A stretch of DNA of 37,477 nucleotides from an uncultured Psychrobacillus sp. Its GTDB lineage: Bacteria > Bacillota > Bacilli > Bacillales_A > Planococcaceae. The first letter of the stretch is position 1; every line of letters starts with the position of its first letter. The notes below the pieces were generated by a model, which searched no databases, had not been told where the DNA came from, and was given only the letters and a program-made list of their open reading frames with translations. This document shows positions 1 through 7,770 of this stretch, piece after piece. A program made the translations under genes and the position numbers. The stretch is from positions 1 through 37,477 of the forward strand of contig CAKQHO010000021.1 of the NCBI GenBank assembly GCA_934234185.1, in the 5' to 3' direction.

Positions 1-891
1 ATCGATAGGACAAATAGTTTCCCCTACGTTAATGTCCTCCATACCGGAGATTGCGATTAAATCACCAGCAGAAGCTTTTTGAATTTCTACACGTTTCAAT
101 CCAAAGAAACCAAAGATTTTTGTTACACGGAAGTTTTTAAATGATCCGTCTAATTTCATCAATGAAACCTGTTGGCCAACTTCGATTGTCCCACGGAATA
201 CGCGCCCAATTCCAATACGCCCTACATAATCATTATAATCTAGTAAGGAAACTTGGAACTGAAGTGGATCTTCACTATTATCGATTGGTGCTGGAATTTT
301 CTCTACGATAGCATCATAAATAACCTGCATGTTTTCTTCTTGATCAGCAGGATCGTCCGAAAGACTAGCTGTTCCATTAATACCAGATGCATAAATAACA
401 GGGAATTCTAATTGTTCGTCATTTGCATCTAATTCGATGAATAATTCAAGGACTTCATCCACTACTTCAGCAGGACGAGCAAAATCACGGTCAATTTTGT
501 TTACCACTACGATTGGTTTAATGTTTTGCTCTAAAGCTTTCTTCAACACGAATCGAGTTTGTGGCATACAACCTTCATATGCATCCACGATTAATAGAAC
601 ACCATCTACCATTTTCATGATACGCTCAACTTCTCCTCCGAAGTCAGCATGTCCAGGTGTATCCAAGATGTTGATTTTTGTATCTTTATATTGAATGGCA
701 GTATTTTTAGCTAATATCGTAATACCACGCTCACGTTCAATATCACCAGAGTCCATTGCTCTTTCTTCTACGTGCTCGTTTGAACGGAACGTACCAGATT
801 GTTTTAATAATTGGTCAACTAACGTTGTTTTACCGTGGTCAACGTGTGCTATAATAGCTATGTTTCTTAAATCTTCACGTAATTTTGTCAT
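1..891 (-). CDS. typA: GTP-binding protein TypA/BipA, N-terminal half (cut by window edge)
   Basis: This is a ribosome-binding translational GTPase of the EF-G/LepA superfamily; in known relatives it helps ribosome assembly and growth under stress, especially in the cold. The reading frame is open from the start codon at 891 to the window edge, giving 297 codons of a protein that is usually about 610 residues, so the C-terminal half lies outside. Visible motifs are the P-loop HVDHGKTT near residues 16-23, RERGITI (switch I), DTPGH (G3) and NKIDR (G4), followed by the start of domain II. GGAGTGG sits seven bases before the ATG. It is divergent from ylaF, as expected for the neighbour of B. subtilis ylaG/bipA. 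The family call is secure; the missing half cannot be judged. Confidence 0.95.
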   Translation of the reverse strand, partial: MTKLREDLRNIAIIAHVDHGKTTLVDQLLKQSGTFRSNEHVEERAMDSGDIERERGITILAKNTAIQYKDTKINILDTPGHADFGGEVERIMKMVDGVLLIVDAYEGCMPQTRFVLKKALEQNIKPIVVVNKIDRDFARPAEVVDEVLELFIELDANDEQLEFPVIYASGINGTASLSDDPADQEENMQVIYDAIVEKIPAPIDNSEDPLQFQVSLLDYNDYVGRIGIGRVFRGTIEVGQQVSLMKLDGSFKNFRVTKIFGFFGLKRVEIQKASAGDLIAISGMEDINVGETICPID

Positions 892-932
892 ATTTCCACT
901 CCATATTCTTTTTTCGACTCCATAACTGTGTT

Positions 933-941
933 ATTATATCA
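933..941 (-). promoter_or_regulatory. Probable extended -10 promoter of typA
   Basis: On the minus strand TATAAT is preceded directly by TGA, which makes an extended -10 element. It lies about 45 bases before the typA start codon. I see no good -35 hexamer at 17 bases, which extended -10 promoters can tolerate. No start site has been measured. Confidence 0.45.
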
Positions 942-995
942 CAAGTAGGATGAAGATAATATTATTTTTCACTATTTTTTTGGAGGCTAGCAAAA

Positions 996-1181
996 ATGGG
1001 TAATATCAAATGGATATTTGTACTGTATTCCCTAGGTGCAATGGTTTCTATGGGCTTAATAGGAATTGCTATTGCTTTACGAAATGTTCCGTTAGCATTT
1101 CTTTTCCTTGCTCTACTTTTTGTTGTAATGGGCTTTGGCTTCAAGACAAAAAAGAAAATGCGCGAAAAGGGTTTACTATAA
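996..1181 (+). CDS. ylaF: Small membrane protein YlaF (DUF5325 family)
   Basis: This 61-residue protein has two hydrophobic segments, about residues 5-26 and 31-49, and a basic C-terminal tail (KTKKKMREKG), which suggests a two-pass inner membrane protein with a cytoplasmic tail. It has a strong ribosome site, GGAGG, eight bases before the ATG. In B. subtilis ylaF also sits beside typA, and the length matches the DUF5325 proteins, so the name rests on synteny plus overall character. No function is established for the family. A clear intrinsic terminator follows the stop codon, so it appears to be transcribed alone. Confidence 0.75.
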   Translation: MGNIKWIFVLYSLGAMVSMGLIGIAIALRNVPLAFLFLALLFVVMGFGFKTKKKMREKGLL

Positions 1182-1187
1182 AACGAT

Positions 1188-1219
1188 TCAGCAAGAAGAT
1201 TCTTCTTGCTGATTTTTTT
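1188..1219 (+). terminator. Intrinsic terminator of ylaF
   Basis: A 12-base arm starting TCAGCAAG at 1188-1199 is repeated as its exact reverse complement at 1201-1212, followed by seven Ts. The loop is only one base in DNA, so the innermost pairs must open in RNA. Confidence 0.85.
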
Positions 1220-1367
1220 ATTTAATTAGATGAAAGGCTGTGCATTCCTTACGACTGCTCGCTTCCCTCTCTAAAATGTCTGTCTAGAGCATACATCAAC
1301 TAGACTGAAGGTTCCTGTTTTTTCCCAAAAACTTAAGTAGTGGCACCTTGTATCTACAAAAACAATT

Positions 1368-2165
1368 TTATACTTTTTTCCATAAAATATAATTAGATAG
1401 CAATTCCTCGTGTAAGCCGGGCTTTGAAATGATGAAGGAGCTTTTTTCTAAGAGATTGATAGATTCATTCTTTAAAGTAGTAGCGACGGCTCCTACTTCC
1501 TTGGCGATGACCATTCCACCCGCTATATCCCAAGGTGCTAATCTCATAGACATATAAGCATCCAGTCTTCCAGTAACTACATAGGAGATTTCAATCGCTG
1601 CCGATCCAAATGACCTTGTAGCTCTCGCATCCCGAAGCAGTTGAAGCATCCCCTCATGCTCCACGTAACGATTTGGAGCAATCCAGCTTGCATTTACTCC
1701 AACAACAGACTGGTTGACTGTCGTGCTTTCTAAGGGTGAAATTCGAACATCATTGACATAAGCTCCCTCATTTAAGGTGGCGCTTGTTAACTCATCCTCC
1801 ATCACATTATAAATATATCCAAGGACACCTACTCCATCTTTAAAAATCCCTAAAGAGATAGCGAAATTTCGTTTAAAGTGTATAAAGTTAGTAGTACCAT
1901 CTATTGGATCAAGAATCCAGACATATCCTTTTAAATCAGTAAATATATCACCAAAGCCTTCTTCTCCAAGGATGCGATGCTCTGGGTAATCTTTACGGAT
2001 ATTTTCTATAAAAAATTTCTCCGTTTCTTTGTCAATGTTGGTAACTAAATCATTAGCAGCCTCTTTGGACTCTATAATAAGCTCGGAAGAAAATGAAAGT
2101 CGGATATTGTTAGCTGCTTGCTTAATGAGTGATTTGGCATATTTGTCTAAAGTATATAAGTTCAT
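1368..2165 (-). CDS. suhB: Inositol-1-monophosphatase family protein (SuhB/YktC)
   Basis: This is a Mg2+-dependent sugar/inositol phosphate phosphatase of the IMPase fold. Metal-binding motifs are all present: GEEG (Glu69), LDPIDGTTN (Asp86, Asp89) and WDIAGG near residue 211. I start it at the ATG at 2165 (MNLYTLDKYAK), because AAGGAAG lies six bases before it; a longer version from 2189 would add eight residues with no good ribosome site and no family support. That gives 265 residues, the usual length. It follows ykzI in the same order as B. subtilis ykzI-yktC. A terminator-like hairpin lies between ykzI and this gene, so it may rely on read-through or on a promoter inside ykzI. The true substrate (inositol phosphate or another phosphomonoester) is not shown by sequence. 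Confidence 0.9.
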   Translation of the reverse strand: MNLYTLDKYAKSLIKQAANNIRLSFSSELIIESKEAANDLVTNIDKETEKFFIENIRKDYPEHRILGEEGFGDIFTDLKGYVWILDPIDGTTNFIHFKRNFAISLGIFKDGVGVLGYIYNVMEDELTSATLNEGAYVNDVRISPLESTTVNQSVVGVNASWIAPNRYVEHEGMLQLLRDARATRSFGSAAIEISYVVTGRLDAYMSMRLAPWDIAGGMVIAKEVGAVATTLKNESINLLEKSSFIISKPGLHEELLSNYILWKKV

Positions 2166-2204
2166 GTACAGCTTCCTTTCTACAACCATTTCTTCTAGTA
2201 TAAA

Positions 2205-2246
2205 GAAAAAAACACCCGCTGTCGTTTGCTAGCATGGTGTCTTTTT
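2205..2246 (-). terminator. Terminator after ykzI, possibly bidirectional
   Basis: Read on the minus strand, GACACC pairs with GGTGTT, with a second inner pairing of GCT with AGC, and a run of seven Ts follows. A T-rich run also flanks the plus-strand side. It lies between ykzI and suhB, so it probably attenuates suhB expression. Confidence 0.65.
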
Positions 2247-2256
2247 ATTTATTGTG

Positions 2257-2454
2257 TCAGTCGAGTGCATTAAGCTCTTCTAACAGCTTGTGTAATTCAT
2301 TCAGCTGATTTTTGGTTTCTTTTATTTCATCCTCATCGTTCTTTTGCATGGCATCATATAAAGTTGCAAGCTGATAATCCAATTCTAACTTTAGGGTTTG
2401 GATTTTTTCCTTTTCCATGTCATATTTACGGATAATATGCACAACCTGTCTCAT
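2257..2454 (-). CDS. ykzI: YkzI-like small coiled-coil protein
   Basis: This protein of 65 residues is mostly charged and heptad-like after residue 12 (runs such as KIQTLKLELDYQL and KNQLNELHKLLEEL), so it should form a short helical hairpin or coiled coil. It has no membrane segment. I place the start at the ATG at 2454, since GAAAGGTG lies eight bases upstream; a GTG at 2463 overlaps the ribosome site. The name comes from position: in B. subtilis ykzI, also about 63 residues, sits between yktB and yktC exactly as here. No function is known. Confidence 0.7.
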   Translation of the reverse strand: MRQVVHIIRKYDMEKEKIQTLKLELDYQLATLYDAMQKNDEDEIKETKNQLNELHKLLEELNALD

Positions 2455-2610
2455 AGTTAACACACCTTTCTCACTTGTGATATCTCAATATTCGGAACTT
2501 TTATTTTACATTATGCAATAGGTCACTACGTGTTGATTAATTTAACTACTTACAAGATTTTTACCCAAAAATCCGCTAAAATAAACATAGAAAGTGAAAG
2601 GAGTCTTGAT

Positions 2611-3240
2611 ATGAGCAAAACTTTTTGGAATAAATCAGACTTTGAGGTATTTGAAATAGAGGGTCTTGAGAATAGGATGACCGCTTTAATTGATCGTATC
2701 CGCCCCAAATTTGAGAAATTAGGGGAAGAATATAGCTCTTACTTTTCAGTGGCTCTAGGCAATGAATATTTCCCCCACGTCGCTAAGCATGCACGTCGTT
2801 CAGTAAATCCTCCTAAGGATAGCTGGGTGGCTTTTGCGCCATATAAAAGAGGATATAAAGCTTTACCTCATTTTCAAATCGGATTATGGGGGACACACCT
2901 TTTTATCATTTTAGCTGTTATTTATGAAGCGCCTGATAAGCAAGTAATAGCAGAGCGGTTATTAAACAAACAAAATCTCTTCACCAAATTACCGGCAGAT
3001 TTTATTGTTTCTGGAGATCATATGAAGCCAGAGGCATTTCCTATCCAGGAAGCGAAGGAAAACCAAATAGAGGAGCTTTTGGTTAGATTACGGGATGTGA
3101 AAAAGGGAGAGTTCTTAGTTGGGAAGCATATTCCAGCTGAACAGGCTATCACATTATCTGAAGAAGAATTTTTATCGACTGTAGAAGATACATTTGATAA
3201 GCTGCTGCCTATCTACAAGGCAATGGTACAAATGAAATAA
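2611..3240 (+). CDS. yktB: YktB family protein (DUF1054/UPF0637)
   Basis: This 209-residue soluble protein begins MSKTFWNKSDFEVFEIEGL, a form I recognise for YktB, and its length is typical. The start at 2611 has GAAAGGAG eight bases upstream; the same frame stays open to 2530 but without a ribosome site. It is divergent from ykzI-suhB and convergent with yktA, the same set of neighbours as in B. subtilis. A structure is known for the family, but the biochemical role is not, and nothing in the sequence reveals a catalytic motif. Confidence 0.88.
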   Translation: MSKTFWNKSDFEVFEIEGLENRMTALIDRIRPKFEKLGEEYSSYFSVALGNEYFPHVAKHARRSVNPPKDSWVAFAPYKRGYKALPHFQIGLWGTHLFIILAVIYEAPDKQVIAERLLNKQNLFTKLPADFIVSGDHMKPEAFPIQEAKENQIEELLVRLRDVKKGEFLVGKHIPAEQAITLSEEEFLSTVEDTFDKLLPIYKAMVQMK

Positions 3241-3291
3241 ATACACATGTATATAAGGAATGATAAATCGCTCTAACTACTTAAGTAAAGA

Positions 3292-3326
3292 AAGGCGTCC
3301 AAAGGTTTTTAACCCTTTGGACACCT
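3292..3326. terminator. Shared terminator between yktB and yktA
   Basis: GTCCAAAGG and CCTTTGGAC form a nine-pair stem, extended by GG/CC beyond one mismatch. Flanking T-runs are weak on both strands. It lies between two convergent genes and probably serves both. Confidence 0.6.
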
Positions 3327-3330
3327 TCAT

Positions 3331-3600
3331 TTATCCTTTAATTAACGTGTGATCATCTGATTCCTTCATTTTTTTAATAATAGGGTAGCTAGAGTAGCCA
3401 CTCTCTTTTTCAAAATCACGAAAATATGTTTTTTCCTCCGCCATCGAAGGAACGATTTCTTTAAATCGTCTATACTTTTGCATTAATACCTCTCGCTTAA
3501 CGCCCTTTTCGTAGGCATCCTCAATCGCTTCAAAAAACTGTACTACATCCACTATTTCCTCAGTGGACCAATCCAGTGAAAAAGGGTAACTATATTCCAT
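3331..3600 (-). CDS. yktA: YktA family protein (UPF0223)
   Basis: This 89-residue protein begins MEYSYPFSLDWSTEEIVDVV and contains KEIVPSMAEEKTYFRDFE, both characteristic of UPF0223. It is expected to be a small helical cytoplasmic protein. GGAGAGG lies seven bases before the ATG. It starts 13 bases after the stop of the flavoprotein gene at 3614-4573 and is probably co-transcribed with it. In B. subtilis yktA lies between speA and yktB; here the flavoprotein gene has been placed between yktA and speA. Function is unknown. Confidence 0.9.
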   Translation of the reverse strand: MEYSYPFSLDWSTEEIVDVVQFFEAIEDAYEKGVKREVLMQKYRRFKEIVPSMAEEKTYFRDFEKESGYSSYPIIKKMKESDDHTLIKG

Positions 3601-3613
3601 ATGCGAACCTCTC

Positions 3614-4573
3614 CTATAAACTCCATTTTTGACGTATTTCCATAGCTTCTTGAACCATTCTATTAATGAGCTGCTCAGTCGAAGGTATGTCTGTAATCAT
3701 CCCAATTGCTTGACCCGCCCAGCCAAAGCCCTGATCCTCCAATCCATTATAAATGAATTGCTTGTTTGCTTCCCCACTTATATAGTCTTTTAACTGTTCA
3801 TAAGTAGGACTTTCTCTCTCGAGCATTAAAATTTTATCTGTCCATTCGTTCTTTAAAGCCCTTGCTGGCGCTCCTAAGGATCTTTTTATTACTACTGTAT
3901 CATTTTCATCTTTCGTTAATATGGCTTGTTTATAGGCTTCAGATGCATGCACACATTCCTTCGTTGCAATAAATCTTGTACCCATTTCAATTCCTTCTGC
4001 TCCTAATGCATGTGCAGCCATCCAGCCACGACCATCTGCTATACCTCCGGAGGCAATAACAGGAATAGATACTGCGTCTACAACCTGTGGTATTAACACA
4101 AGTGAGCCTACGTCGTCCCGTCCGAGATGACCTCCTCCTTCTTGTCCTACTACCATTACCGCATCCGCACCTAACTGCTCGGCCTTTTTCGCTTGCCGCT
4201 TTGCTGCTACAAGTACTAACTTTTTAATCGTTGTGTTTGCCAGCTTCTCTAAAATTGGAGAAGGATTTCCACCAGTCATGGAAATGACAGGCACATCCTC
4301 CTCTATGGCTACTTCGAGCATATGCTCATATGGCCTTCCTGTTTGCCCAATAGCATAATTTACACCGAATGGTTTATCTGTTAACCGTCTAACACGTCGA
4401 ATTTCCACTCTCAGTTCCTCTGGAGTTTTTAAACTCATAGCAGTGATTTGGCCCAGGCCTCCCGCATTGGAAACTGCCGCGCAAAGATCTGAATAGGCGA
4501 GATAAGCTAACCCACCCTGGATGATGGGATATTGAATGTGAAGTAAATCTGTTACCCGTGTTTGAAATGACAT
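3614..4573 (-). CDS. Nitronate monooxygenase / enoyl-ACP reductase II-like FMN protein
   Basis: This 319-residue TIM-barrel flavoprotein belongs to the 2-nitropropane dioxygenase-like family, which includes nitronate monooxygenases (oxidation of alkyl nitronates) and FabK-type enoyl-ACP reductases. Evidence is the N-terminal YPIIQGGLA, the conserved GGNPSP, GQEGGGH, IPVIASGGIADG and GTRFIATKE segments that bind FMN phosphate, and the family length. GGGGGAG precedes the ATG. Sequence alone does not separate the two activities; no FabI or fatty acid genes are nearby, so nitronate detoxification is slightly favoured. Its promoter carries an inverted repeat over the -35 region, which suggests repression by a dedicated regulator not seen in this window. 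Confidence 0.85.
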   Translation of the reverse strand: MSFQTRVTDLLHIQYPIIQGGLAYLAYSDLCAAVSNAGGLGQITAMSLKTPEELRVEIRRVRRLTDKPFGVNYAIGQTGRPYEHMLEVAIEEDVPVISMTGGNPSPILEKLANTTIKKLVLVAAKRQAKKAEQLGADAVMVVGQEGGGHLGRDDVGSLVLIPQVVDAVSIPVIASGGIADGRGWMAAHALGAEGIEMGTRFIATKECVHASEAYKQAILTKDENDTVVIKRSLGAPARALKNEWTDKILMLERESPTYEQLKDYISGEANKQFIYNGLEDQGFGWAGQAIGMITDIPSTEQLINRMVQEAMEIRQKWSL

Positions 4574-4594
4574 TTTCTCTCCCCCTTTTCATTA

Positions 4595-4623
4595 AGTGTA
4601 ATGAAACCCAAAAAAGGTTTCAA
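4595..4623 (-). promoter_or_regulatory. Promoter of the NMO-yktA unit with overlapping inverted repeat
   Basis: On the minus strand TTGAAA is followed after exactly 17 bases by TACACT, 22 bases before the start of the flavoprotein gene. A perfect inverted repeat, TGAAACC - 7 bases - GGTTTCA (4602-4622), begins inside the -35 box and fills the spacer, the position of a repressor operator. Confidence 0.55.
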
Positions 4624-4639
4624 ATACTAAGATTTTATA

Positions 4640-4668
4640 TAGTAATACTTTTCCTAAAATGCTATAAT
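4640..4668 (+). promoter_or_regulatory. Probable promoter of speA
   Basis: TATAAT at 4663-4668 is preceded by TGC, an extended -10. The -35 position holds a weak TAGTAA at a 17-base spacing. It is back to back with the promoter of the flavoprotein gene. Confidence 0.55.
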
Positions 4669-4738
4669 TCACTTGTTTTAAAAAAAGTTCCAATTCTCTT
4701 AGTAGAATGAAAAATTATGTTTAGAGGTGGTATTAGCA

Positions 4739-6208
4739 TTGTCACAATTAGAAACTCCTATTTTCGATGCTTTATTAAAGCACCGGAACCGTCATCCCAT
4801 CCAGTTTCACATACCTGGACATAAAAAGGGTAAAGGGATAGACCCAGCATTTCGTGAATTTGTCGGAGATAATATCCTTTCCATAGATTTGATAAATATT
4901 GCTCCATTAGATGACTTACACTCTCCAAAGGGAGCCATTAAAAAAGCACAGCAGTTAGCAGCAGAGGCCTTTGGCGCTGACGAAACCTTCTTCTCCGTTC
5001 AAGGAACAAGTGGTGCTATCATGACAATGATCCTTACTATCTGCGGGCCTGGAGATAAACTACTAGTACCAAGAAACGTACATAAGTCTATTATGTCCGC
5101 GATTGTGTTCGCAGGAGCAATTCCAGTATTCATTCATCCGGAAGTAGACAAAGAGTTGGGAGTATCCCATGGTATCTCTGTAGAATCAGTAGAAAAAGCT
5201 TTGAAGACACATCCAGATGCAAAAGGCTTGTTAGTCATTAACCCAACTTATTTTGGACTAGCTGCAGATTTAAAGAAAATTGTAGATTTAGCACACGCTA
5301 AAAATATTCCTGTAGTAGTGGATGAAGCTCACGGCGTACATATCCACTTTCATGATTCCTTACCAATCTCAGCGATGGAAGCAGGTGCTGATATGGCAGC
5401 TACCTCTGTACATAAGCTTGGAGGTTCTATGACACAAAGCTCTGTTCTAAATGTAAAAGAGGGGCTAGTGTCCTCTAAAAGAGTGCAATCTATTTTATCT
5501 ATGCTAACTACAACCTCTACCTCCTATCCATTGCTTGCGTCTTTAGATACAGCTAGAAGACAACTGGCGATTCATGGAGAAGATTTAATTGGCGATGCGA
5601 TAAGACTTGCAAAGGACACTCGTAAAAGAATCAATGCAATTCCCCATATCCATTGTGTCGGGGAAGAAATTTTACAATCCTCCGCAACTTTTGATATGGA
5701 TCCTACTAAGCTATTAATTAGTGTTAAAAATTTAGGTATCACAGGCTTTGACGCAGAAATATGGCTTAGAGAAAAAGCGAATATAGAAGTAGAGCTTTCT
5801 GATTTATATAATATTCTCTGTTTAATTACACTTGGAGATACAAAAAAAGAAGCAAACCTTCTAGTAAATGCACTAAATAGAATGGTAGCCGCTCATGAAT
5901 CGGAAGCTGTAGTGGTAGAGCCTTCTGTAACTCTTCCGGAAATACCTGGGCTTGCTATGTCTCCGCGAGATGCTTTTTATGCGAAAACCGAATCTGTACC
6001 TTTAGCACAGGCAGCGGGCAGAATTTCTGCAGAATTTGTTATGGTCTATCCTCCAGGAATTCCGATTTTTATTCCCGGGGAAATAATTACTCAAAATAAT
6101 ATTAACTACATTAAAATGAATCTGGAGGCTGGCTTACCTGTTCAAGGTCCTGAAGATGATACGTTAGAAACGATTCATGTGATAAAAGAACAACAGCCAA
6201 TTTTCTAA
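4739..6208 (+). CDS. speA: Arginine decarboxylase (Orn/Lys/Arg decarboxylase, fold type I)
   Basis: This PLP enzyme converts arginine to agmatine, the first step of putrescine and spermidine synthesis in Bacillus. The sequence closely follows B. subtilis SpeA: FHIPGHKKGKG at the N-terminus, FFSVQGTSGAIM, the VVDEAHGVH segment and the PLP-lysine motif SVHKLGGS near residue 220. I use the TTG at 4739, which gives MSQLETPIF, matching the family start, with GAGGTGG nine bases before it; the longer frame from a GTG at 4727 overlaps that ribosome site. The product is 489 residues, the usual length. It is monocistronic: its own promoter lies in front and a long terminator directly behind. Family members can prefer lysine, but the synteny favours arginine. 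Confidence 0.92.
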   Translation: MSQLETPIFDALLKHRNRHPIQFHIPGHKKGKGIDPAFREFVGDNILSIDLINIAPLDDLHSPKGAIKKAQQLAAEAFGADETFFSVQGTSGAIMTMILTICGPGDKLLVPRNVHKSIMSAIVFAGAIPVFIHPEVDKELGVSHGISVESVEKALKTHPDAKGLLVINPTYFGLAADLKKIVDLAHAKNIPVVVDEAHGVHIHFHDSLPISAMEAGADMAATSVHKLGGSMTQSSVLNVKEGLVSSKRVQSILSMLTTTSTSYPLLASLDTARRQLAIHGEDLIGDAIRLAKDTRKRINAIPHIHCVGEEILQSSATFDMDPTKLLISVKNLGITGFDAEIWLREKANIEVELSDLYNILCLITLGDTKKEANLLVNALNRMVAAHESEAVVVEPSVTLPEIPGLAMSPRDAFYAKTESVPLAQAAGRISAEFVMVYPPGIPIFIPGEIITQNNINYIKMNLEAGLPVQGPEDDTLETIHVIKEQQPIF

Positions 6209-6250
6209 GCAGTTGGAGAAGAACGATTCGTTTTTCTCCTATTGCTTTTT
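6208..6250 (+). terminator. Intrinsic terminator of speA
   Basis: A long hairpin begins at the last base of the stop codon: AGCA pairs with TGCT, GGAGAA with TTCTCC, and AACGA with TCGTT, with a few mismatches, followed by five or more Ts. Confidence 0.85.
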
Positions 6251-6366
6251 ATTACCGCTAAACTTCCACAGTCGCTTCATTCCTCCCCTGATTTTAGTTA
6301 TCGCTAATTCTCCTCATTAACAACTTTTGTTGAAGTTTACTAGTAAAAAAGGGGTGACAAAGCATT

Positions 6367-6395
6367 TTGACATGCTTAAAACACGTGATTATAAA
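6367..6395 (+). promoter_or_regulatory. Sigma-A promoter of the XRE regulator gene
   Basis: TTGACA is a perfect -35 box, followed by a 17-base spacer and TATAAA. It lies about 60 bases before the start codon of the regulator at 6457. Confidence 0.75.
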
Positions 6396-6456
6396 GAGGT
6401 TTGATAGCAAACATCCCAATTTTTAAATACTGTTGATATTAGAAGGAGCGATAAAA

Positions 6457-7023
6457 ATGAACCTTAATAAACAAATTAAAAAGTACCGAACTAGAGAACA
6501 GCTTTCCCAAGAAGAATTAGCAGAAAAACTATATGTTTCACGACAAACTATTTCTAATTGGGAGAATGAAAAAAGCTATCCAGACATCCATAATTTGTTA
6601 CTAATGAGTGTTCTTTTTAACGTATCCTTAGACGATTTAGTGAAAGGGGATGTTGAAATCATGAAAAATGAAGTTAAAAACGCTCAATTGAATAATTGGG
6701 CAATCGCTATGGGGGTATCTGCATTTTTTGGGGCCATATCAATTGGGCCAATAATGACATACTTAGGAGCGAAAGGATTGCTCCTATCATTGGCATTATT
6801 TGGATATTCTTGGTATTCTGCGAATAAGATTGAAAAAATCAAGAAAAATCATCATTTAAAATCATTTAAAGAAATCTTAGCTTTCCTAGAAGGTCGAAAC
6901 CTTTCAGAGGAAGAAAAAATCAAGAGCAAGAAAAATGATAAATATCTCACAGTCTTAATAGTGATTTTATCTGCTGTTATTTCAGGAGCATTAGCATGGT
7001 TAAGTCTTTCTATTTTTGATTGA
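6457..7023 (+). CDS. XRE-family regulator with C-terminal membrane segments
   Basis: The first 65 residues form a Cro/CI-type helix-turn-helix (QIKKYRTREQLSQEELAEKL, then SRQTISNWENEKSYPDI), the pattern of phage-repressor-like DNA-binding domains. The rest contains hydrophobic stretches near residues 80-100, 103-120 and 162-184, with a charged linker between, so it is probably a membrane-tethered regulator. Such XRE-plus-membrane proteins are common in Firmicutes, often as single genes with unknown signals. I choose the ATG at 6457 because AGAAGGAGCG precedes it; the frame is open further upstream without a ribosome site. It is convergent with lrgB and separated from it by a strong hairpin. 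What it controls is not evident. Confidence 0.8.
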   Translation: MNLNKQIKKYRTREQLSQEELAEKLYVSRQTISNWENEKSYPDIHNLLLMSVLFNVSLDDLVKGDVEIMKNEVKNAQLNNWAIAMGVSAFFGAISIGPIMTYLGAKGLLLSLALFGYSWYSANKIEKIKKNHHLKSFKEILAFLEGRNLSEEEKIKSKKNDKYLTVLIVILSAVISGALAWLSLSIFD

Positions 7024-7046
7024 ATCCTACAGTATATTGACTAACA

Positions 7047-7077
7047 AAAGAGCTTGGAGAACATCTCCAAGCTCTTT
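7047..7077. terminator. Bidirectional terminator between the XRE gene and lrgB
   Basis: A perfect 14-base stem (AAAGAGCTTGGAGA and its complement) encloses a three-base loop. T-tracts are short on both sides, but its place between convergent genes fits a shared terminator. Confidence 0.75.
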
Positions 7078-7095
7078 CATGTTATATTTGCTATG

Positions 7096-7770
7096 TTATA
7101 AAAGCAATGCAAATAGAGGGCAAATAAATGCTCCCAGAACTGCACTAAGGGTCATTCCTACCGTGCCCATTGTCAAAGTCGCTTCCCCGTATTCTGCTAG
7201 TTTAGATACTCCTATCCCATGGGATGCGCTCCCCATGGAAAGACCACGACTTATTGCACTTTGAATGCCTCCATATTTAAACAAAATTGGACCGAATAAC
7301 GCACCTATTAGGCCTGCGATTATAACTAGCACAGCCGTGAGAGTAGGTATCCCACCGATGCTTTCACTTATCGGCATGGCAACAGGTGAGGTGATCGATT
7401 TTGGCAAGAAGGACAGTAATATTTCCTTATCGAATGCAAACAACTGCGAAAAGACTGTAATACTAATCATTCCTGACAAAAGGGCTACGATTACGCTTAA
7501 AAGGATAACAGACTTATATTTAACTAATTTCTCTTTGTGCATATATAACGGATATGCCATGCTTACTACAGCTGGCCCAAGCATGCCATCTATCCACTTT
7601 GCTCCAGACATATAAGTATCATAAGATATGTCTAGCAGTATTAAAACGACTACAATAATCGTGGTTGTGGTTAAAATAGGCAAAAGAAAAGGATAGGTGA
7701 ACCTTTTATATACAAGGGTCATAAACAAAAACAATACTATTGTTACCACCACTACTCCAACACTCATCAT
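7096..7770 (-). CDS. lrgB: LrgB/CidB family membrane protein
   Basis: This 224-residue protein has about seven transmembrane segments and the family hallmark LPKSITSPVAMPISE followed by GGIPTLTA. In Staphylococcus LrgAB and CidAB form paired membrane proteins that affect murein hydrolase activity and cell lysis, and related Bacillus and plant proteins move pyruvate or glycolate. It overlaps the end of lrgA by four bases (ATGA), with GGAGG eleven bases upstream, so translation is coupled. Two ATG codons lie in tandem; I keep the first. No LytSR or CidR regulator gene is present, so control must come from elsewhere or from the palindrome in the lrgA leader. Confidence 0.92.
   Translation of the reverse strand: MMSVGVVVVTIVLFLFMTLVYKRFTYPFLLPILTTTTIIVVVLILLDISYDTYMSGAKWIDGMLGPAVVSMAYPLYMHKEKLVKYKSVILLSVIVALLSGMISITVFSQLFAFDKEILLSFLPKSITSPVAMPISESIGGIPTLTAVLVIIAGLIGALFGPILFKYGGIQSAISRGLSMGSASHGIGVSKLAEYGEATLTMGTVGMTLSAVLGAFICPLFALLL

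Noticed and set aside
437..925. Two plus-strand frames inside typA
   Set aside because: Antisense shadows of the TypA coding sequence, which has all GTPase motifs in the other strand.
2464..2610. Possible promoters for yktB and ykzI in the divergent intergenic region
   Set aside because: Several AT-rich hexamers are present, but none has a convincing -10/-35 pair at 16-18 bases.
6321..6332. CAAC-TTTT-GTTG inverted repeat before the XRE gene promoter
   Set aside because: Four-base arms are expected by chance in this AT-rich DNA.
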